A DNA stretch of 64,000 bases. It comes from Patellaria atrata CBS 101060 (taxonomy: Eukaryota; Ascomycota; Dothideomycetes; Patellariales; Patellariaceae). Positions 58,452 through 64,000 of this stretch are shown here, piece by piece. How positions within the stretch are numbered: the first letter of the stretch is position 1; every line of letters begins with the position of its first letter. The stretch lies in assembly GCA_010093705.1 (NCBI GenBank), contig MU006120.1, positions 69,514 through 133,513 of the forward strand. Direction: 5' to 3'. The notes under the pieces are model-generated. The model was not told where the DNA came from and searched no databases. It saw nothing but the letters and a program-made list of their open reading frames with translations. The translations under genes and the position numbers were made by a program.

Positions 58452-58609
58452 GCACGCCCTCCGAAGAGGGCGTGCTACGTCTGCTGCCCCCCGATAGGGG
58501 CCTGAGGTATAGGGGGAGGGAGGGAGTTGATTTTGCCCTCCTTAGGAGTCGACCCCGGGGGTGGTGGTGACGAAGCCTAGTGGCGATCCACTAGGCTACT
58601 TCCCCCGGG
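58452..58609. repeat. Cluster of GC-rich hairpins
   Basis: Four inverted repeats in 158 bases. (1) GCACGCCCTC-CGAA-GAGGGCGTGC at 58452-58475, a perfect 10-bp stem. (2) GCCCC...GGGGC at 58486-58501 around a CGAT-containing loop. (3) GGAGGG...CCCTCC at 58515-58541. (4) An outer 8-bp stem CCCGGGGG/CCCCCGGG (58554-58561 with 58602-58609) enclosing AGCCTAGTGG-CGAT-CCACTAGGCT (58574-58597). Three loops contain CGAA or CGAT. The block stands out from AT-rich flanks. It could come from mitochondrial GC clusters or from an LTR. Confidence 0.75.
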
Positions 58610-58939
58610 TTATGAGAAATGACTCCAGAAACGTTGTTGATAACCTGCAAGTCCAGGCTGGTCATGTGTTTGTAGCTTGTGTAGGTTCTAACGTGCATTC
58701 AATCAATGATGTTGATTGTAAGTCACGTGTGGAGAACAACATGATCTCCCAGGGGTGCCATTCATGATCAAGTGTCAATATAAGTTTCCTATGTCACGAT
58801 GTACAGTTACCAGTATAAGTGATTAGTAGAATCTACCCAACGCAGAAAGACTTCTTCTTAGACATTACAACGAGACTTTATCTCCATCACTACATCGTAG
58901 GAGTTCATGGTCTAGATCTGGACCATCCGATCATACAAA

Positions 58940-58985
58940 TGTTACGACCCTAGAGGATAGGGTCTAACATTGGTGCTCAATCAGT
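58940..58985 (+). mobile_element. Possible end of an LTR with primer-binding site (fossil)
   Basis: TGTTACGACCC...GGGTCTAACA (58940-58969) is a near-perfect inverted repeat with TG...CA ends, followed directly by TTGGTGCTCAATC, which has the TGG start expected of a tRNA primer-binding site. If real, the LTR would lie to the left and could include the hairpin cluster. No internal coding region remains, so only a relic of an LTR element is suggested; family undetermined. Confidence 0.25.
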
Positions 58986-59223
58986 GATGCAACGGTAGAA
59001 TTCCAGAGCAACAGTAATGAGATAATTCGCTCAATGAACGCATACCGAACTTCTTACAACAAAAACGTCCGCAAATGGACTGATAACTCCCACCAAATGA
59101 AGTTTCCCACCATCATCAACGCTAACCTCCTAAATTCAACTTGTCCAGTCCACAACCTGACATCCAAATAACCCGCTCTTCCCGAGACAATACTACAGGT
59201 AGTGCTAGTAGTTTCCATCACCT

Positions 59224-59916
59224 TTAAGACATTACCCTCCCCTCAACCTTATCCTCTCCATCCCTCAGTCGCTCCTCAAACCCTGAGCCCTTCCTCCCTT
59301 TAAGCATCCTCAACACTTCCACATTCTCGTGCTTCCTATGCACCGGTGCGGTTGTCGGTCCGCTGGAAACAGACATAGAGCCCCTAACCCTATCTTTGAA
59401 CCCAAGTCCCAACTCGCAGTCTTCCTCGTTCACCAGTTCCCCAGGATGCGGTTCATCAGATCTTGCGTCATCCCGTGCACGCATCTCTTCGTCGAGGAGA
59501 AAGGCGATACTGTGTTTCCGCTTTTGCTTTTGCGGGGAAAGCGGAGGTATAGATGCAGGATTTTGTTGTACGAAGGGTGGATAGCACGAGGAGCTAGTTG
59601 AAATGGGTATGTCGGGCGTCATTGATAAACGAGATTGGATTTGGGCAGCGAGTGAAGGAGAGGGCGGCGGGAGGATCGGCCCTGAGGTGCGAGAAGAGAC
59701 GATCTTCTGGACTTCGGGAAAGGAGAGATGGGAGGATTGAGGGACGAGGGCCGGACGGCGGTAGTAGTGATAGGGATTGAGTTGATCCAGAGGGGGTGAT
59801 GGTATATAGCCCTCGTTACCTTCCTGTGCGGTGGGCCCGTTGATCACTCCCGGTATACGGATTTTATGGGTTGTGGAGAAGCAGGGCTTAATGGGGTGCT
59901 GCGTTTGAAGAGCCAT
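59224..59916 (-). CDS. Hypothetical low-complexity protein, 230 aa
   Basis: Single open frame beginning MALQTQHPIKPCFSTTHKIR. Pro/Ser-rich in the first two thirds (for example PILPPPSPSLAAQIQSRLS), then a charged helical part RKHSIAFLLDEEMRARDDA and a C-terminal Arg/Glu/Lys-rich tail VLRMLKGRKGSGFEERLRDG. No signal peptide or known domain. The alternation of disordered and charged helical sequence resembles a nuclear or cytosolic regulatory protein. The length and a clear ATG favour a real gene, but no homologue is recognised. Confidence 0.6.
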   Translation of the reverse strand: MALQTQHPIKPCFSTTHKIRIPGVINGPTAQEGNEGYIPSPPLDQLNPYHYYRRPALVPQSSHLSFPEVQKIVSSRTSGPILPPPSPSLAAQIQSRLSMTPDIPISTSSSCYPPFVQQNPASIPPLSPQKQKRKHSIAFLLDEEMRARDDARSDEPHPGELVNEEDCELGLGFKDRVRGSMSVSSGPTTAPVHRKHENVEVLRMLKGRKGSGFEERLRDGEDKVEGRVMS

Positions 59917-61207
59917 TAGATATATCTTCCAGTTCGAAGGGGAAAAATGGTCTGATTGGAGAAGATATCTCGAGCTTCGATACTGGTGCAGCGTAGTCTG
60001 CCATTACTCCTAGATGCAATGTCTTCTCTTGAGGTATTAAAGTGGGTGCAGATGTTGCACGAAAATTTCAACGTCGGCCGGAATATAGAAGCTATCGAAT
60101 AATTTTGCTAATCGGACATGTGCAGACCATTATCGAGGAAGAACTTGTTTGTTTGCCTACGCCATGTTCTGATTCTAGAGTTTGACAAACGTGGGACAAA
60201 CACAGAGCGTATAGAAAGTTTCAATATATATTCATCTACTAAATAGCATTTCAATGGATAGATAAGTGTCATTTGAACCGAGACAAAAGATTGCAAATTT
60301 ACAAATTCTGAAGGACTGATAACTTCTGAGAAACAGAGGAAAAGACTTCACAAAACTGGTGCTAGAGAGAGGATTCGCAAGTGTTTGCACTAGGTGATTT
60401 AGCTTTCGAGTTTGTGACAATCAGTAACACATTGTACGCTTTATACGGACGTGGCATAAGAATTAGATAGCATCTCTGTCAGAGTTTCTTACCGCAAATG
60501 GATTGCATTCAGCTTTCGGTCCCTTTACCTCCTCTGGACTCTGGATGGCTATGGCGATGCTTTAGTTGAAATTGGCGATAGTCATGAGAGCTGAATCGTG
60601 AGATATTCTTCGAAATAGCAATTAACAATCAAGGCCTCCTTCAATTAGCTCTACGGGTCTCGACAGAACTCCTAGCAAGCGTAAACTTGTGAGAGCCGGA
60701 CTGATCATTGCTCGAAGATCTTTGACGGAAGCAGACATTGCGCAGAGAGAGGAAATGGCAAACGACGTATGCTCTGGATTGACTTGATCAAAGGGACGTT
60801 TCTCTTGAGGATTCGGACTCCTGAACAACCGGGAACCAGCACGGAGTACAGTACAGCTACTCCGTGGGAAATGTCTAGGACTTCTGAGATGCCACATCTT
60901 ATGCTCAATGTTCCAGCTGTTCGGAGGCTACCTTAAGGTAGAGACTGGAGTCAGACGAGATTCGGGAGTTGTATTGATAAGGTTCAGGAGAGAGGACTAT
61001 CTAACTATTTCTTGTTGCAGTTTGTTTCTAGCCTTGGCAGTGAAATCGCGTCATCTTCGGGATGTCGATTTTTGAACTGGAGGGGATGAGTCGGATGGGA
61101 GGGTTATGAATGGCTCCCCAATACCTTATAATGGATATTCCAAGTCTAAACAGCTGTGAGAGATATCTTTCCTCCGACTCTCCTATTCTATAGAAATTCG
61201 GCTCTCA
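59917..61207. other. Spacer between the 230-aa protein and MET2
   Basis: About 1.3 kb with divergent promoters. A hairpin is listed separately. ORFs at 60622-60908 on the minus strand show no family signal. Confidence 0.45.
60840..60866. repeat. Perfect 9-bp hairpin containing TACAGTAC-type motif
   Basis: CACGGAGTA (60840-60848) and TACTCCGTG (60858-60866) are exact inverted repeats around the loop CAGTACAGC. It lies about 340 bases upstream of MET2. Confidence 0.7.
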
Positions 61208-62905
<1,698 letters not shown>

Positions 62906-63275
62906 TACAATATTAGGGCTATGCAGTTTCACCTTCATTCTGTACACTAAGACGAAAATTTTGCTTTTGAATGATCCTTATGAGCGTAGAATTTTGTGAT
63001 GCGTACCAATTGCTCCGCCCAAAACGAGGAACTACAAAGGAAAAGAGATATCGCACCCCATGCCATCCTAGGGTATCTTAATAAACAAAAGGAAAGGGGC
63101 AAATCCAGCCATGCAACGCTAGGGTATCGTACACATCGTAATGTCTCCATCAATGCTCGCCAGTGATCTGCTCAACCCCTACCACCGGTAATCACCGGTA
63201 TCATGTACCGAAAAGCCATATCTGAGTCCTAAGAACTCGTACACACACTCCCCAACCCTTCCCCTGAAAATACCC
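62906..63275. other. 3' spacer between MET2 and the last gene
   Basis: 370 bases between two converging genes. A 13-base TAGGGTATC-containing sequence (CCTAGGGTATCTTA / GCTAGGGTATCGTA) occurs twice, near 63068 and 63119. No gene. Confidence 0.5.
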
Positions 63276-63959
63276 CTAAAACCCCCCTTCCCAACCCCAC
63301 ATCCCGTTCACGCCCACCTCCTCATCTGCCTCACCCCACCACCAGTCATCCTTCTGTTCCTCCAAATCCACAGCCTCATTCCCCCGCTGTCCCCGAGAAT
63401 CAAACCAGGCCCCTTGCTGGCCCTGCTGCTGCTGGTTCTGCAACACCACCTGGTACTGCGACGACTGGAAGTACGCCGTGTTGCTTCTCTGCGGCCCTCC
63501 ATACTGAGCATCGTACCGTCGGACGTCCTGCGGCCCGTACCGCTGGTCTTCGTACTGCAGCGTACCGTAGCACGCCGCGAGCAGCTGCTGGTCCCAACCG
63601 CTCTGCACAGGCGGGACGGAGACTGGCATCGGGGACAGGGCGCGGGCGACGTAGCCGGCATAGTAAGCCGGGCTTACAGCGGAGACCCCGGCATTGGCGG
63701 CGAGGTCGAGAGGAACGCGGGGAGGAGGCGCGGGGGAGGTTCCCGGAGCTGGGCGGTGCGGAAGAGGGTTTCCCGGATTGTGGCCCGGGATGCCGAAGGA
63801 ACCGGCCGCAGCTTGAGCAGGGCCGAAAGCTGGTACAGAGGCGCCTTGTACGGTTGGCGCTGCGAGATCCCTCACAATCACTGGGATTGTGGGTGCCTGT
63901 ACAGCAGTGGTAGCTGCTGCAGTTATGGGAGGTCTTGATGCAGGGCGGCGGCTCTCCAT
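63276..63959 (-). CDS. Hypothetical Pro/Gln/Tyr-rich protein, 227 aa
   Basis: Open frame from MESRRPASRPPITAAATT to a stop at 63276. Strongly biased composition: Ala/Pro in the first half (HRPAPGTSPAPPPRVPLDLA), then Gln/Tyr/Arg in the second (YFQSSQYQVVLQNQQQQGQQ), ending with Trp/Asp/Gly (DDWWWGEADEEVGVNGMWGW). It looks disordered, with no domain, signal peptide or transmembrane segment. The upstream edge lies 41 bases from the window end, so an additional 5' exon cannot be excluded. The opposite strand also has a long ORF because of the GC bias, but this strand gives the more protein-like sequence. Confidence 0.55.
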   Translation of the reverse strand: MESRRPASRPPITAAATTAVQAPTIPVIVRDLAAPTVQGASVPAFGPAQAAAGSFGIPGHNPGNPLPHRPAPGTSPAPPPRVPLDLAANAGVSAVSPAYYAGYVARALSPMPVSVPPVQSGWDQQLLAACYGTLQYEDQRYGPQDVRRYDAQYGGPQRSNTAYFQSSQYQVVLQNQQQQGQQGAWFDSRGQRGNEAVDLEEQKDDWWWGEADEEVGVNGMWGWEGGF

Positions 63960-64000
63960 GTTTTGATATTGCTGCTCGGGGCCCTGTACCCCTGAGCTTT

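Noticed and set aside
58561-58767. 68-codon ORF starting inside the hairpin cluster
   Set aside because: No ATG at its start (GTG), and its first third is forced by the inverted repeats.
63414-63938. 174-codon plus-strand ORF opposite the last gene
   Set aside because: Arg/Leu/Gly-rich translation of a GC-biased complement; the minus-strand reading is more protein-like.

Overview
The window is nuclear DNA of a filamentous ascomycete (Pezizomycotina). A leotiomycete relative is my best guess, not something the sequence proves. The support is short 43-107 nt GT-AG introns with CTAAC-like branch sites, a FunK1 kinase, a fungal C2H2-plus-Zn2Cys6 regulator, an Ecl1-type zinc protein, a Crh-type GH16 cell-wall enzyme, an AA9 polysaccharide monooxygenase, and eukaryotic S24, SRP72, TFIIE, SWR1 and Prp38 proteins. 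One 160-base assembly gap lies at 19748-19907. Exon borders were set by eye from splice motifs, and each spliced model was checked for a reading frame divisible by three.

Layout. 1-10 kb is gene dense and housekeeping: prp38, an F-box-like unknown without a clear ATG, SRP72, TFIIE-alpha (convergent with SRP72), PUS1 (divergent from TFIIE-alpha) and tRNA-Val(CAC). 10-19 kb carries a FunK1 kinase, a dual zinc-finger transcription factor, a Crh-like transglycosylase and an unknown 479-aa protein. 19-24 kb is sparse: the gap, an Ecl1-like lifespan factor, G-runs and minisatellites. 24-35 kb is housekeeping again: eEF2 lysine methyltransferase (EFM3/FAM86), ribosomal protein S24, Swc2/Vps72 and a large RRM-plus-PUF RNA-binding protein behind a 2.4 kb pyrimidine-rich leader. 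35-49 kb mixes accessory and core genes: a broken short-chain dehydrogenase, a Ser/Thr-rich repeat surface protein, a small LTR-retroelement gag fossil, a secreted type-B carboxylesterase, an F-box/WD40 (Cdc4-like) protein and an AA9 LPMO. 48-52 kb is a gene desert. 52-64 kb holds a decayed protein kinase, an amidase with an unusual C-terminal extension, a run of GC-rich hairpins beside a possible LTR end, two low-complexity unknowns and MET2 (homoserine O-acetyltransferase).

The genes do not form a pathway cluster or a biosynthetic cluster. The secreted and wall-related products (Crh, esterase, LPMO, Thr-rich surface protein) are scattered among conserved genes. The least explained items are the hairpin array at 58.45-58.61 kb, the amidase tail, the repeated TACAGTAC motif in spacers, and an identical 15-base start context shared by the esterase and LPMO genes. 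I found no convincing new multi-gene system.
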